A DNA stretch of 64,000 nt from Pelomonas sp963422775 (GTDB taxonomy: Bacteria; Pseudomonadota; Gammaproteobacteria; Burkholderiales; Burkholderiaceae_C). A program made the position numbers and the translations under genes. This document shows positions 17,071 to 24,958 of the stretch, one piece after another (positions within the stretch are counted from its first letter, which is position 1; every line of letters starts with the position of its first letter). The DNA is taken from the NCBI GenBank assembly GCA_963422775.4, contig CAUJSJ030000037.1:233357-297356 (forward strand), read 5' to 3'. The notes below the pieces were generated by a model. That model worked only from the letters and a program-made list of their open reading frames with translations, had not been told where the DNA came from and made no database searches.

Positions 17071-17725
17071 GCAAGGCGACGTTCACCGCACTGCGCACGA
17101 CGAAACCCAGGCTTTTGTAGAGCGCAATCGCCATGGTGTTCGTCGTCCAGGCATGCAGGAAAGGCTGCTCGCCGCGACGCTGGATCTCGGCCGTCACGGC
17201 GGCCGACAGCCGCCGCGCGAGGCCGCGGCCGCGGTAGTCCGGGTGGGTGCACACGCCGCTCACCTCGACATGGCCTGGGAAGCGCATGCGCTCGCCGGCC
17301 ATCGCGACGAGGCGGCCTTCGACGCGCAAACCGATGAAGCGCCCCATGGTGCTCGTGCGTGCGAGGAAGGGCCCCGGCTCCGTCAGCGTGGCGAGCGCGA
17401 GCATGTCGGCCGCATCGGCTTCACCCAGCACCTGCAATCCGTCGTCGACGTCGAGCCGACGCGCAGCCACCATCTGCACGCCCGGCGCCTCCTTCACGGC
17501 TTGCAGGCCAGCGGGCACGACGATGCGCGGCACCTGCAGCAGATAGACCCCGTCCTCGCCCCACTGCACGAGATCGGTCAGCGCGGCCAGGTGATCAGCG
17601 CCTTCGCCGGGCGTGGCGGCGAAGCGGTTGATGTCCGCCTTGAAACGCCGTGCGCGCTCGTCGCCCACGCTCCATTGCGGCTGATGCCGCAGGCTGGCCC
17701 AGACGGGCCGGTCGAGATCGCTCAT
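17057..17725 (-). CDS. GNAT-family N-acetyltransferase
   Basis: A 222-aa GNAT acetyltransferase. The acetyl-CoA loop is in THPDYRGRGLARRLS near residues 165-180, with the C-terminal NTMAIALYKSLGF typical of the fold. The N-terminal half (from MSDLDRPVWASL) resembles the FR47-like/GNAT proteins often paired with MarR genes. The substrate is unknown. The ATG overlaps the MarR stop by 4 bp, so the pair is co-transcribed and probably autoregulated from the palindrome upstream of the MarR gene. Confidence 0.85.
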   Translation of the reverse strand: MSDLDRPVWASLRHQPQWSVGDERARRFKADINRFAATPGEGADHLAALTDLVQWGEDGVYLLQVPRIVVPAGLQAVKEAPGVQMVAARRLDVDDGLQVLGEADAADMLALATLTEPGPFLARTSTMGRFIGLRVEGRLVAMAGERMRFPGHVEVSGVCTHPDYRGRGLARRLSAAVTAEIQRRGEQPFLHAWTTNTMAIALYKSLGFVVRSAVNVALLRRR

Positions 17726-18198
17726 GCCTGAACCCGCTGCAGCAATGGCGCTTCGACGAGGGCGTCTTCCAGCGCCGCGAGCTGCCCAAGCAGATCGCCC
17801 TGGAGCCCCGCGCAAGCCTGGGCGACCGCCGCCTCGATGGCCGGCCAGGCCTCGCGCTGCGAGCGCTGCACCAGGCCGCGGCCTTTGCGGCTCAGCGCGA
17901 TGCGGCGCACGCGTCGGTCCTCATCGGATGCCCCGGACTCGATGAGGCCCTCGTCCTCCAGCCCGCGCAGCGATCGCGTGACAACCGGCTGGCTGACGCC
18001 CACCGCCTGGCTCAGATCGCCCACGCTCAAGGCGCCAAGCCGGTCCAACGCGGCCAGCAGCGGAAACCAGGCCGCTGGTTGTTCGAAGCCATGAGCCGCG
18101 AGCACCGCTTGCGTCTGCGCCTGCAGCGTCTCGCCGATGCGCTTGAGCCGCGTGCCCAGGCTGAGATGCCCCAGCTCCTTGACGACGTCTTCCACCAT
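17722..18198 (-). CDS. MarR-family transcriptional regulator
   Basis: A 158-aa MarR repressor with winged helix-turn-helix (LGALSVGDLSQAVGVSQPVV, then SLRGLEDEGLIESG and EDRRVRRIALSRKG). The start ATG 18198 is preferred over ATG 18222 because GGAGGG precedes it at the right distance. This leaves an 18-bp perfect palindrome about 20 bp upstream of the start. It is co-transcribed with the GNAT gene. MarR proteins bind such inverted repeats as dimers and release them on ligand binding; the ligand is unknown. Confidence 0.9.
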   Translation of the reverse strand: MVEDVVKELGHLSLGTRLKRIGETLQAQTQAVLAAHGFEQPAAWFPLLAALDRLGALSVGDLSQAVGVSQPVVTRSLRGLEDEGLIESGASDEDRRVRRIALSRKGRGLVQRSQREAWPAIEAAVAQACAGLQGDLLGQLAALEDALVEAPLLQRVQA

Positions 18199-18217
18199 GC
18201 GCGGCCCTCCATCAATG

Positions 18218-18235
18218 TGCATAGCATGCTATGCA
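18218..18235. promoter_or_regulatory. MarR operator, 18-bp perfect palindrome
   Basis: TGCATAGCATGCTATGCA is a perfect inverted repeat with no mismatch, lying 20 bp upstream of the MarR gene start. Length and AT-rich arms with a central GCATGC core fit MarR-family sites. Direct autoregulation of the MarR-GNAT pair is the simplest reading. Confidence 0.7.
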
Positions 18236-18306
18236 ACAGATCGAGAACCGTCAACGACGCCGATGCAGCTCAAGCGGCCGCTTCAGCCAAGGCCTTCCGT
18301 GAGTGA

Positions 18307-18510
18307 CTACGGAAGCGTCTTGCAGTTGGGCTTGCAGACCACCTCGTTGCGCCCAAGCAGCCGGATGGACTGCAGGCTGGCGGGTGCACGGTGCTTGCCG
18401 CACTTGAAGCAGGAGCGGGTGTGGCCGCTGCCAAGAAACGGCGAACCGCCGATTTTCGACTGGTAGCGCAAGCCATCCTGGCGGACCGCGGTGACGGTGT
18501 CTTTGCTCAT
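18307..18510 (-). CDS. small Cys-rich (zinc-ribbon-like) protein, copy 1
   Basis: A 67-aa protein with a CxxC knuckle (SCFKCGKHR) and a second pair in VCKPNCK, together a likely zinc site. It is clearly paralogous to the product at 19333-19569. Shared blocks are DGLRYxSK, GSPF, SCFxCGKHR, a LLG segment and VCxPxCK. The function is not recognised. The start ATG 18510 has only a weak ribosome site. It lies upstream of tdk on the opposite strand. Confidence 0.7.
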   Translation of the reverse strand: MSKDTVTAVRQDGLRYQSKIGGSPFLGSGHTRSCFKCGKHRAPASLQSIRLLGRNEVVCKPNCKTLP

Positions 18511-18575
18511 TCTTCAGACAGGTCGGGACGAAGCAACTATTGACTCATGGCGAAGATGACAACGCCATCTCGCAA

Positions 18576-18636
18576 GCCCGAGGTTGCCGCCACAAAAGGC
18601 GGAAACCACGGGCTTTCCCTGCCCCGATCTGCGGGG
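18576..18636. promoter_or_regulatory. strong stem-loops in the region before tdk
   Basis: GCCCG-a-GGTT-g-CCGCC (18576-18591) pairs with GGCGG-a-AACC-a-CGGGC (18598-18613): 14 pairs with two symmetric 1x1 mismatches and an ACAAAA loop, followed by TTT. CCCCG (18622-18626) then pairs with CGGGG (18632-18636). The elements lie between divergent genes, in the probable 5' leader of tdk. Confidence 0.5.
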
Positions 18637-18677
18637 TGAACCAGCGAGGACAATGCCGCTGCTCTCCAGAAGACGAC

Positions 18678-19247
18678 ATGGCCAAGCTCTTTTTCCGCTA
18701 CGCCGCGATGAACGCCGGCAAATCCACCGCCCTGCTGCAGGTGGCGCACAACTACGAGGAGCGCGGCCACCGCGTGCGCATCTTCACGGCCCGCCTGGAC
18801 GACCGCTACGGCCACGGCTTCGTCACGTCGCGCCTGGGCCCGAAGCGCGAGGTGGAGCAGTTCGACGCGGACACCGACTTCCTCGCGCTGATCGGCCAGA
18901 GTGAAGCAGGCCCGGGCATCGCCTGCATCCTCATCGACGAGGCGCAGTTCCTGACCAAGCGCCAGGTCCAGGCCCTGCACGAGATGGCGCACCTGCGCAA
19001 CCTGCCGGCCATCTGCTACGGCCTGCGCACGGATTTCCAGGGCGAACTCTTCCCCGGCTCAGCCACGCTGCTGGCGCTGGCCGACGAAATCGACGAGATG
19101 AAGACCATCTGCGACTGCGGCCGCAAGGCGACCATGAACATGCGCGTCGACGCCAACAATCGCAAGGTCACCGAGGGCGCCCAGGTCGAGATTGGCGGCA
19201 ACGCGCGCTACCGCTCCGTCTGCGGCCGCTGCTTCCGCCAAGGCTGA
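18678..19247 (+). CDS. tdk: thymidine kinase, type II
   Basis: Thymidine kinase of 189 aa, phosphorylating thymidine to dTMP in the salvage pathway. The P-loop is in AAMNAGKSTALLQ near residues 9-21, and the catalytic Glu is in LIDEAQFL. A structural zinc site has its Cys pairs in CDCGRKATMNMR and VCGRCF. Length matches bacterial type II enzymes. The ATG at 18678 follows AGAAGA; upstream in-frame sequence has no homology. It is flanked on both sides by paralogous small Cys-rich genes on the other strand. Confidence 0.95.
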   Translation: MAKLFFRYAAMNAGKSTALLQVAHNYEERGHRVRIFTARLDDRYGHGFVTSRLGPKREVEQFDADTDFLALIGQSEAGPGIACILIDEAQFLTKRQVQALHEMAHLRNLPAICYGLRTDFQGELFPGSATLLALADEIDEMKTICDCGRKATMNMRVDANNRKVTEGAQVEIGGNARYRSVCGRCFRQG

Positions 19248-19254
19248 AAATAGA

Positions 19255-19322
19255 AAGCGCCGCCATGGGGGTCGAAGCCCGTGGCGACGCTTGGCGTTCA
19301 TGGCCCTCGCGCGAAGCGAGGG
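19255..19322. terminator. double hairpin after tdk
   Basis: AAGCG-c-CGCCA-t-GGG (19255-19269) pairs with CCC-g-TGGCG-a-CGCTT (19278-19292). CCCTCGC (19304-19310) then pairs with GCGAGGG (19316-19322). No T-run follows. The location between convergent genes suggests a bidirectional transcript-end element or a REP-type repeat. Confidence 0.4.
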
Positions 19323-19332
19323 GGCCGGCAAC

Positions 19333-19569
19333 CTATTTGGCTGCGATCTGGGCGTCGAGTTCCTTGCAAGAAGGCGAGCAAACGGGCTGCGACTTGCCAA
19401 GCAGTTTCTTGGACTTGAGCATTGCGCGCGGGCGGTGCTTGCCGCAAAGGAAGCATGACATCGTTGCTGCGCCGAAAGAGGAAGTCGCCGCGAACGGCGA
19501 ACCCGGAGCTTTGGAGCGGTAGCGCAGACCATCCGCTTCGATGGTGGTCTTGGTGGTTTCTTTGGCCAC
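19333..19569 (-). CDS. small Cys-rich (zinc-ribbon-like) protein, copy 2
   Basis: A 78-aa paralog of the protein at 18307-18510. It starts at GTG 19569 with AGGA upstream. Shared features are DGLRYRSK, GSPF, SCFLCGKHR with the first Cys pair, KKLLGKSQ, and VCSPSCKEL with the second pair. The spacing between the Cys pairs is conserved between the copies, which supports a metal-binding fold. No function is known to me. It sits downstream of tdk, on the opposite strand. Confidence 0.7.
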   Translation of the reverse strand: MAKETTKTTIEADGLRYRSKAPGSPFAATSSFGAATMSCFLCGKHRPRAMLKSKKLLGKSQPVCSPSCKELDAQIAAK

Positions 19570-19662
19570 GCTGGTCCTGTCGAAGAGTGTTGTAAAGGGG
19601 GGCGCCGGGCGGGCGCTTGGGCACCGTATTTTCCACGATGTGGCGAATGCCCTGGCCTAGGG

Positions 19663-19682
19663 CTTTCAACCCCCCTTGAAAG
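19663..19682. terminator. inverted repeat at the 3' end of the crotonase-fold gene
   Basis: CTTTCAA (19663-19669) and TTGAAAG (19676-19682) form a perfect 7-bp stem with a C6 loop (G6 on the coding strand), overlapping the stop codon. On the minus strand it is followed by a second stem (GCCCT/AGGGC). No U-tract is present. Confidence 0.35.
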
Positions 19683-20427
19683 TCGCCGGTCTTTTGCCGG
19701 CCCAGGCGGCTTGGCCCTCGACAAGATCGCCCGAATCACGGGCCTTGATGACGTCAGCCGCCAGCTGCGCCGCATCAAGCCGGCCGGCGGCAATCGCGTT
19801 CAGGTGCTGTTTCATCGGCAGCAGTGCAAGGGGCGCCATGCCGAGCAGTTCGTCGACCAGGGCTTGCAATGCAGCGTCCAGCGTGGCCACGTCGGGCATC
19901 AACTGGTCCAGGTAGCCGCAGCCCAGCAGGGCAGCGGCATCCAGCGTGCGGCCGGCCAGCAGCACCTGCTTGGCCGTGGCCAGGCCCAGGCGGTTGACGA
20001 AGCGCTGCAGGCCGCCAGCATAGAAGTGCAGGCCGATGCGCGCCGCCGGCACAAACATCTCGACGTCGGGTGCGCCGAGCCGGAAGTCGCAGGCCAGCGC
20101 CAGATCGGCCGCACCCCCGTAGACGCCGCCATGCAGCCGCGCGACGGTGATGGGCCGCGCAGCTTCCAGCGCATCAGCCAGCTCACCGAAGCGCGCACCG
20201 GCATCGATGCTGCCCAGGGCGCCGAGGTCGAAGCCACTGCAGAAATGCCGGCCCTCACCGGCCAGCACGAGGACGCGCACGGCCTCGGTGGCGTTCACCT
20301 TGTCGATCAAGTGGCGCAGCGAACCGAGATCCTCGACGGCCAGGCGGTTGGCCTGGCGCGGCCGGCGCAGCGTGATGCGCGCCACGCCAGCGTCGATCTC
20401 CAGCAGGGGTGCCTGTCCGCTGCTCAT
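19666..20427 (-). CDS. enoyl-CoA hydratase/isomerase family protein
   Basis: Crotonase-fold protein of 253 aa. The oxyanion-hole segments are present: CSGFDLGAL near residues 62-70 and HGGVYGGAADLALACDF near 98-114. The two catalytic Glu of true hydratases are not at their usual places: the first position reads GGAADLA, and the second segment reads VPAARIGLHFYAGG instead of a PEI..G..PG pattern. It may therefore be an isomerase, a hydrolase or another crotonase-family enzyme. The ATG overlaps the stop of the Pro/Ala-rich gene upstream, so the two are co-transcribed. Confidence 0.8.
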   Translation of the reverse strand: MSSGQAPLLEIDAGVARITLRRPRQANRLAVEDLGSLRHLIDKVNATEAVRVLVLAGEGRHFCSGFDLGALGSIDAGARFGELADALEAARPITVARLHGGVYGGAADLALACDFRLGAPDVEMFVPAARIGLHFYAGGLQRFVNRLGLATAKQVLLAGRTLDAAALLGCGYLDQLMPDVATLDAALQALVDELLGMAPLALLPMKQHLNAIAAGRLDAAQLAADVIKARDSGDLVEGQAAWAGKRPATFKGG

Positions 20428-21662
20428 GGGCGCCGCGTCGCGATGCCCGCATGGAGCGCATAGCCGTCCTTGAGCCGCGCGACGTGCGCCTGCCGCTCCG
20501 TGGCGACCAGCTCCCGCAGCACCAGCGCCTGGGCCGGCCGCAGCGCGGTGTCCTGCTGCAGCACGAGTTCGGCCACCAGCCCCCAGTCCGTCTCCAGGTC
20601 CGTGGCCCAGAGCGCGGACTCCTGCGGCAGCTCGGCGAGCAGCTGCGCCGACGCGTCGGCCCCGGTTTCGGCGCTGACCAGCGCGGCCAGCTCCGGCCAG
20701 CGCTGCAGCGGCGCCGGCTCCGCGCACTGCGGAGCCCATGCGGCACACAACCACTGCGGCGCATGGTGCTTCACGACCAGGCCATCCGGCGTTTGCAACA
20801 CCTCGGTGCTGGCATCGGCGACATGGCGGCGCAGCGCCGTCCAGGCCTGCGGCTGCCAGGCCACCAGCAGGCGCGGATCAGGGGCAACCAGCGGCGCGAG
20901 TGCGCCAATGTCCAGCAGCGGCGCCTCGATGTCGGCGGGAGGAGGCGGCACCTCGGGCAGATGGATGCCCTCGATGACCCACTGCGGATCAGGCTCCACC
21001 GGCGGCGGCGCACGGAAGTCGAGCATGGGCACCTCGGTGGCCGCGGGCGTGTGCGGCGCCATCGATGGCTGGAAGTCGTCCACGGGCGGGGGCGGGTCGG
21101 GTGCAGCCGGTGGTGGCGCAGGCGGTTGGCCCTGCTCGGTCGTTTCGACGACAGGCGGCGGCGCGTCATCAGCCGCTGCGGCGTCATCGTCGGCGGCAGC
21201 TGCGGGTGGCGCCTCGGGCAGTTGGACCTCCTCGACGAGCTGCCTGGGTTCGGCCTCCGCCAGCGGCAGAGGGCCCGGCATCTCCGGCACCCCGGCCGCG
21301 ACGGCGACGCGCGGCGGCCTGGCCTCGGACAACTCGATGTCCTCGACATCCAGCATCTCGTAGCCGCGGGCCTTCAATCGTGCCTTCTTCGCCGCGTCCG
21401 GCACCGTGACGCCCGCATGCAGCGGTGATCTGAGTTGCAAATCCAGCGGCGCGGGCGCGGGCGCGCGCCAACCATCCAGCAAGTGTGCGGGATCGAAAGC
21501 CTCCCTCTCGGCCACACGGTTGGCGAGTCGACCCTCAGCCTGATCTCGCAGCTCGCCGCCGATGCGCAGCGACGACCCGATTTGCAAGTCCAGCGGCGCA
21601 GGCGCTGGCGGGCGCCAGCCGTCCAGCGCGTGCGTGGGATCGAAGTTGTCGGGCTCGGCCAT
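20424..21662 (-). CDS. Pro/Ala-rich protein of unknown function with internal duplication
   Basis: A 412-aa protein not assigned to a known family. The N-terminal ~90 residues contain a duplicated unit (FDPTHALDGWRPPAPAPLDL and FDPAHLLDGWRAPAPAPLDL) about 55 residues apart. Residues ~110-270 are strongly Pro/Ala/acidic, low complexity and probably disordered. The last ~140 residues are more globular (WQPQAWTALRRHVAD, WPELAALVSAETGADASAQL, ALVLRELVATERQAHVARLK). No signal peptide or membrane segment is seen. The start is taken at ATG 21662 (MAEPDNFDP); the frame extends 14 codons further. It is coupled by a 4-bp overlap to the crotonase gene. Confidence 0.65.
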   Translation of the reverse strand: MAEPDNFDPTHALDGWRPPAPAPLDLQIGSSLRIGGELRDQAEGRLANRVAEREAFDPAHLLDGWRAPAPAPLDLQLRSPLHAGVTVPDAAKKARLKARGYEMLDVEDIELSEARPPRVAVAAGVPEMPGPLPLAEAEPRQLVEEVQLPEAPPAAAADDDAAAADDAPPPVVETTEQGQPPAPPPAAPDPPPPVDDFQPSMAPHTPAATEVPMLDFRAPPPVEPDPQWVIEGIHLPEVPPPPADIEAPLLDIGALAPLVAPDPRLLVAWQPQAWTALRRHVADASTEVLQTPDGLVVKHHAPQWLCAAWAPQCAEPAPLQRWPELAALVSAETGADASAQLLAELPQESALWATDLETDWGLVAELVLQQDTALRPAQALVLRELVATERQAHVARLKDGYALHAGIATRRP

Positions 21663-21723
21663 GGGTTTACAAGCCAGACATTGTGACGACGTAAGCTCGC
21701 GCACCCGCCGTCACAAAAACGTC

Positions 21724-23373
21724 ATGTTGCACACCCGACGCCACCTGCTGGGCCTGGCCCTCGCCGCCGCCCTCACCGCCTGCACGACGACCCCGCCGCC
21801 CGCCGCAGCGCCGAAGCCCCCGAAGCTGATCGTCCTCGTCGTCATCGACGGCCTGCCGATGCGTCAGGTCACCGGCTACCGCGACCAGCTCGCGCCCGAC
21901 GGCTTCGCCCGCTTCCTGGACCGCGGCCGCTGGTTTGCCGACGCACACTATGGCCACGGCCACACGGTGACGGCCGCCGGCCACTCGGTCATGCTCAGCG
22001 GCGCCTACCCGCAGCGCAGCGGCATCATCAGCAACGAATGGCGCAACCCCGCCACCGGCGAGCAGGTCTACAACACCGGCGACGCGGACTACCAGTACAT
22101 CGACAACCCGACCGCGCCGCTGTCCGGCACCAGCCCGCGCAACCTCAAGGTCGAGACGCTGGGCGACGTGCTGCGCACGCGCTCGCCGGCCTCCAAGGTC
22201 ATCGGCATCTCGGGCAAGGACCGCGGCGCCATCCTGCCGGCCGGACACAAAGGCACGGCGTACATGTACATGACGGAGACGGGCCGCTTCGCCTCCAGCA
22301 CCTACTACATGCCCGCGCACCCGCAATGGGTGACCGACTTCAACGCCGCCAAGCCGGCCGACGCCTTCTTCAAGAAGACCTGGGCGCCGCTGCTGCCCGA
22401 GGCGGCCTATGCCCGATCCGTGCCGGACGGCCAGACCTGGCAGGTCGCCAGCGGCAACGGCAACAAACTGCCTGCCGTCATCGGCGACAAGATGGATGGC
22501 CCCGGCCCGCGCTTCTACGGCAATCTGCTGGCCTCGCCCTTCGGCGACGAGCTGACGCTGGCCTTCGCCCGCGCTGCCGTCCGCAACGAGAAACTCGGCC
22601 AGCGCGGCGTGCAGGACCTGCTGTCGGTCAGCCTGTCCAGCCACGACTACATCAACCACGCCTTCGGCCCGGAGTCGCGGCTGTCGCATGACCACATGCT
22701 GCACCTGGACCGCCATCTGCAGGCCTTCTTCCAGTTCCTGGACCAGGAAGTGGGCGCCGGCAACTACGTGCTCGCGCTGACGGCCGACCACGGCTTCACC
22801 GACACGCCGGAATGGGCCCTCAGCCAGGGCCGCGACGCCGGTCGCTTCAACAGCGCGCCGTCGCTGGCGGCCGTCAACGCGGCGCTGAGCGCGAAGTTCG
22901 GCGTCGACAAGCTGGCCCGCGACTTCTCCGCCGCCGGCCTGCTGCTCAACGACAAGCTCGCGGCCGAGAAGGGCCTGGTCTTCGCCGACGTGCAGGCCAC
23001 CGCCCGCGAGGCGCTGCTGCAGCTGCCCGGTGTCGCCACGGTCTTCACGCGCGAGCAACTGCTGGGCAGCGACACGACGACGCCGTACCTGGAAGCCATG
23101 CGCAAGTCCTTCGACCCGACGCGCGCCGCCCAGCTGCAGATCGTGCTCAAGCGCCACTGGATCGCCAGCTTCCGCCCGGGCGGCAGCACCCACGGCAGCC
23201 CCCACGATTACGACACCCATGTGCCCCTGCTGTTCTGGGGGCCAGGCTTCGTGGGGCAGGGCGAGGTCAAGGCCCGCGTCGAGGTGGCCGACCTGGCACC
23301 GACGCTGGCGGCCATTGCCGGCCTGCCCGCGCCGGCGCAGGCGCAAGGGCGGGACCTGAAGCTCAAGCCCTAG
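21724..23373 (+). CDS. alkaline phosphatase family lipoprotein (PafA-like)
   Basis: A 549-aa exported phosphatase of the type I phosphodiesterase/alkaline phosphatase superfamily. The signal ends in ALTAC, a lipobox, so it is probably a periplasm-facing lipoprotein. Metal and nucleophile motifs are present: VVIDGLPM near the N-terminus, HTVTAAGHSVMLSG with the likely Thr nucleophile, SSHDYINHAFGPES, and TADHGFTDTPEW. The late Asp/His are in HGSPHDYDTHVPLLF. These match PafA, the phosphate-insensitive phosphatase. It is divergent from the Pro/Ala-rich gene, with a 61-bp gap. Confidence 0.88.
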   Translation: MLHTRRHLLGLALAAALTACTTTPPPAAAPKPPKLIVLVVIDGLPMRQVTGYRDQLAPDGFARFLDRGRWFADAHYGHGHTVTAAGHSVMLSGAYPQRSGIISNEWRNPATGEQVYNTGDADYQYIDNPTAPLSGTSPRNLKVETLGDVLRTRSPASKVIGISGKDRGAILPAGHKGTAYMYMTETGRFASSTYYMPAHPQWVTDFNAAKPADAFFKKTWAPLLPEAAYARSVPDGQTWQVASGNGNKLPAVIGDKMDGPGPRFYGNLLASPFGDELTLAFARAAVRNEKLGQRGVQDLLSVSLSSHDYINHAFGPESRLSHDHMLHLDRHLQAFFQFLDQEVGAGNYVLALTADHGFTDTPEWALSQGRDAGRFNSAPSLAAVNAALSAKFGVDKLARDFSAAGLLLNDKLAAEKGLVFADVQATAREALLQLPGVATVFTREQLLGSDTTTPYLEAMRKSFDPTRAAQLQIVLKRHWIASFRPGGSTHGSPHDYDTHVPLLFWGPGFVGQGEVKARVEVADLAPTLAAIAGLPAPAQAQGRDLKLKP

Positions 23374-24004
23374 AAAGAAGGGCCGCGGCCGAATCGCCCC
23401 AGACGGCCTCGGTCAGCACCAGCGCGCCCAGCCGGGTGCCGAGCGCGGCGGCCTGGGCCGGGCCGGTGGCCGGCAGCATGACGAGCAGACGGCCGTCGTC
23501 CAGGCGCATGCAACCGTCCTCGCCGCGGATGCGCGCCAGCAGCTCGGCCGGATCGGCCGTGGTCGCGAGCGTCGCAACAGACAGCGGCCAGGCGCGCGGG
23601 TCGGCCAGCAGGGCCTGCAAGAGCTCCCGGCCCGCCTGGGCTGACAGCAACTGACCCGTCAACGGACGCGGCCCGGCCAGTGCGCTGATGTCCACGCCGG
23701 TGAGCGCCAGGCCGCCATCCGGCGTGCGCTGCTCGACCCACCAGAGCCGCCGGCCATCGCGCCAGGCCTGCTCGTAGCCGCGTTGGGCGATGCGGCTGCG
23801 CCGCTCGGGGGCATCGACCGGACCAGCGCCGCCGCGCCGCGCCGTCTCGACCATCTCGACCCATGCCGGCGACGCGCCTGCGTCCAGGCCCCAAGCCTGG
23901 CGATAGGCGGCGTTGGCGCGCAGCAGGCGGTCGTCCGCATCGAACAGGCCCAGCAGCAGCGGGCCCTCGGCCAGCGTCTGCCACCAGAGGTCGTCTTCGT
24001 TCAC
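23363..24004 (-). CDS. PAS-domain protein
   Basis: A 213-aa cytoplasmic protein. The first ~110 residues look like a PAS sensor domain (LAEGPLLLGLFDADDRLLRA, then NAAYRQAWGL and WWVEQRTPDGGLALTGVDIS). The last ~90 residues (LLQALLADPRAWPLSVATLA onward) have no clear domain; they could be a worn-down GGDEF-like region but lack its motif. The start is GTG 24004, chosen because the PAS domain begins a few residues later. The 3' end overlaps the convergent phosphatase gene by 11 bp. Confidence 0.6.
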   Translation of the reverse strand: MNEDDLWWQTLAEGPLLLGLFDADDRLLRANAAYRQAWGLDAGASPAWVEMVETARRGGAGPVDAPERRSRIAQRGYEQAWRDGRRLWWVEQRTPDGGLALTGVDISALAGPRPLTGQLLSAQAGRELLQALLADPRAWPLSVATLATTADPAELLARIRGEDGCMRLDDGRLLVMLPATGPAQAAALGTRLGALVLTEAVWGDSAAALLSRA

Positions 24005-24029
24005 GGCCCCGATTCTGGGCCGGCGCGAC

Positions 24030-24827
24030 CTAGCGCCGATGGATCTCGCCCGAACCGCTGACGCTTTGGCGCAACTGCGGCCGGCCGGCATAGCTGAGGT
24101 CGCCGGAACCGCTCAGTTGCACGTCCAGCTGCTCGGTCACGCCCAGCGACACGTCGCCCGAGCCGTTGATGTTGACCTTGGCCGCACGCCCGGCCAGCGC
24201 CCGTGCGTCGACATCGCCCGAACCGCTGACGCTCCAGCTCTGCTGATCCGCCCGGCCGGCCAGGCGCACATCGCCCGAGCCGCTGATGCTGACGTTCAGG
24301 TCCTTCAGCTCGACGAGGCCGAAATGCACATCGCCCGAGCCGACGACGTTCAGGCCCAGGCCGTCGGCCTTGAAGCTGTCGACGCTCAGGTCGCCCGAGC
24401 CATTGATGGCGATGGCCTGCAGCGCGCGGGCGCTGACGCGCACCGTCGGTGCGGAGCGCGTCGTGAATCCGGCGTCGCGCTTCATGCGAATGACCAGCGC
24501 GTCGCCCTCGACGGCCGTTTCGATCAGCGGCTCGATGTTGTCGTCCGCGACGATGGTGGCCTGGTCGCTGCCTGACTGGGTCAGCGTCACGTCGAAGGGA
24601 CCGTCGATGCGCAGCTTGCTGAAGGCGGTCAGCGCGCGCACCCTCTCGACCTTGACGCCCGAGCCGCGCAGTCGGTTCTTGCCGCTGCCGTAATCCATGG
24701 GGCCGCTGAAGCTGGCCGTCCAGCCGTCGGCCTCCTTCTTGATGCGCAGCCGCCAGTCGTTGTCGCCGGCAAAGGCGGCGCTGGTGGCCAGGGCGGCGGT
24801 CAGGGTCAGCAGGGCGAGGCGTTTCAT
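24030..24827 (-). CDS. GIN-domain (DUF2807-type) exported protein
   Basis: A 265-aa protein with a clear signal peptide (MKRLALLTLTAALATSAAFA). The rest is a head-GIN/DUF2807-type beta-solenoid. GSGD or close variants recur about every 18-20 residues (NGSGDLSVD, VGSGDVHFG, SGSGDVRLA, SGSGDVDAR, NGSGDVSLG, SGSGDLSYA), each probably one beta-strand turn. The underlying DNA is also repetitive. Family members are periplasmic or surface proteins of unknown role. It is divergent from the metallopeptidase gene. Confidence 0.8.
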   Translation of the reverse strand: MKRLALLTLTAALATSAAFAGDNDWRLRIKKEADGWTASFSGPMDYGSGKNRLRGSGVKVERVRALTAFSKLRIDGPFDVTLTQSGSDQATIVADDNIEPLIETAVEGDALVIRMKRDAGFTTRSAPTVRVSARALQAIAINGSGDLSVDSFKADGLGLNVVGSGDVHFGLVELKDLNVSISGSGDVRLAGRADQQSWSVSGSGDVDARALAGRAAKVNINGSGDVSLGVTEQLDVQLSGSGDLSYAGRPQLRQSVSGSGEIHRR

Positions 24828-24958
24828 GGAGGCTCCGGGGCGGGTCTGCGGTGGGTCGACAGTGTGGCGATCCGCCCCGCGCCATGTCCGCAGACTCCGA
24901 CAGACTGCAATTTGGCCGGCATGGGCCGTAGGATCGGCCGACTTGAAGGAGAGCCCTG

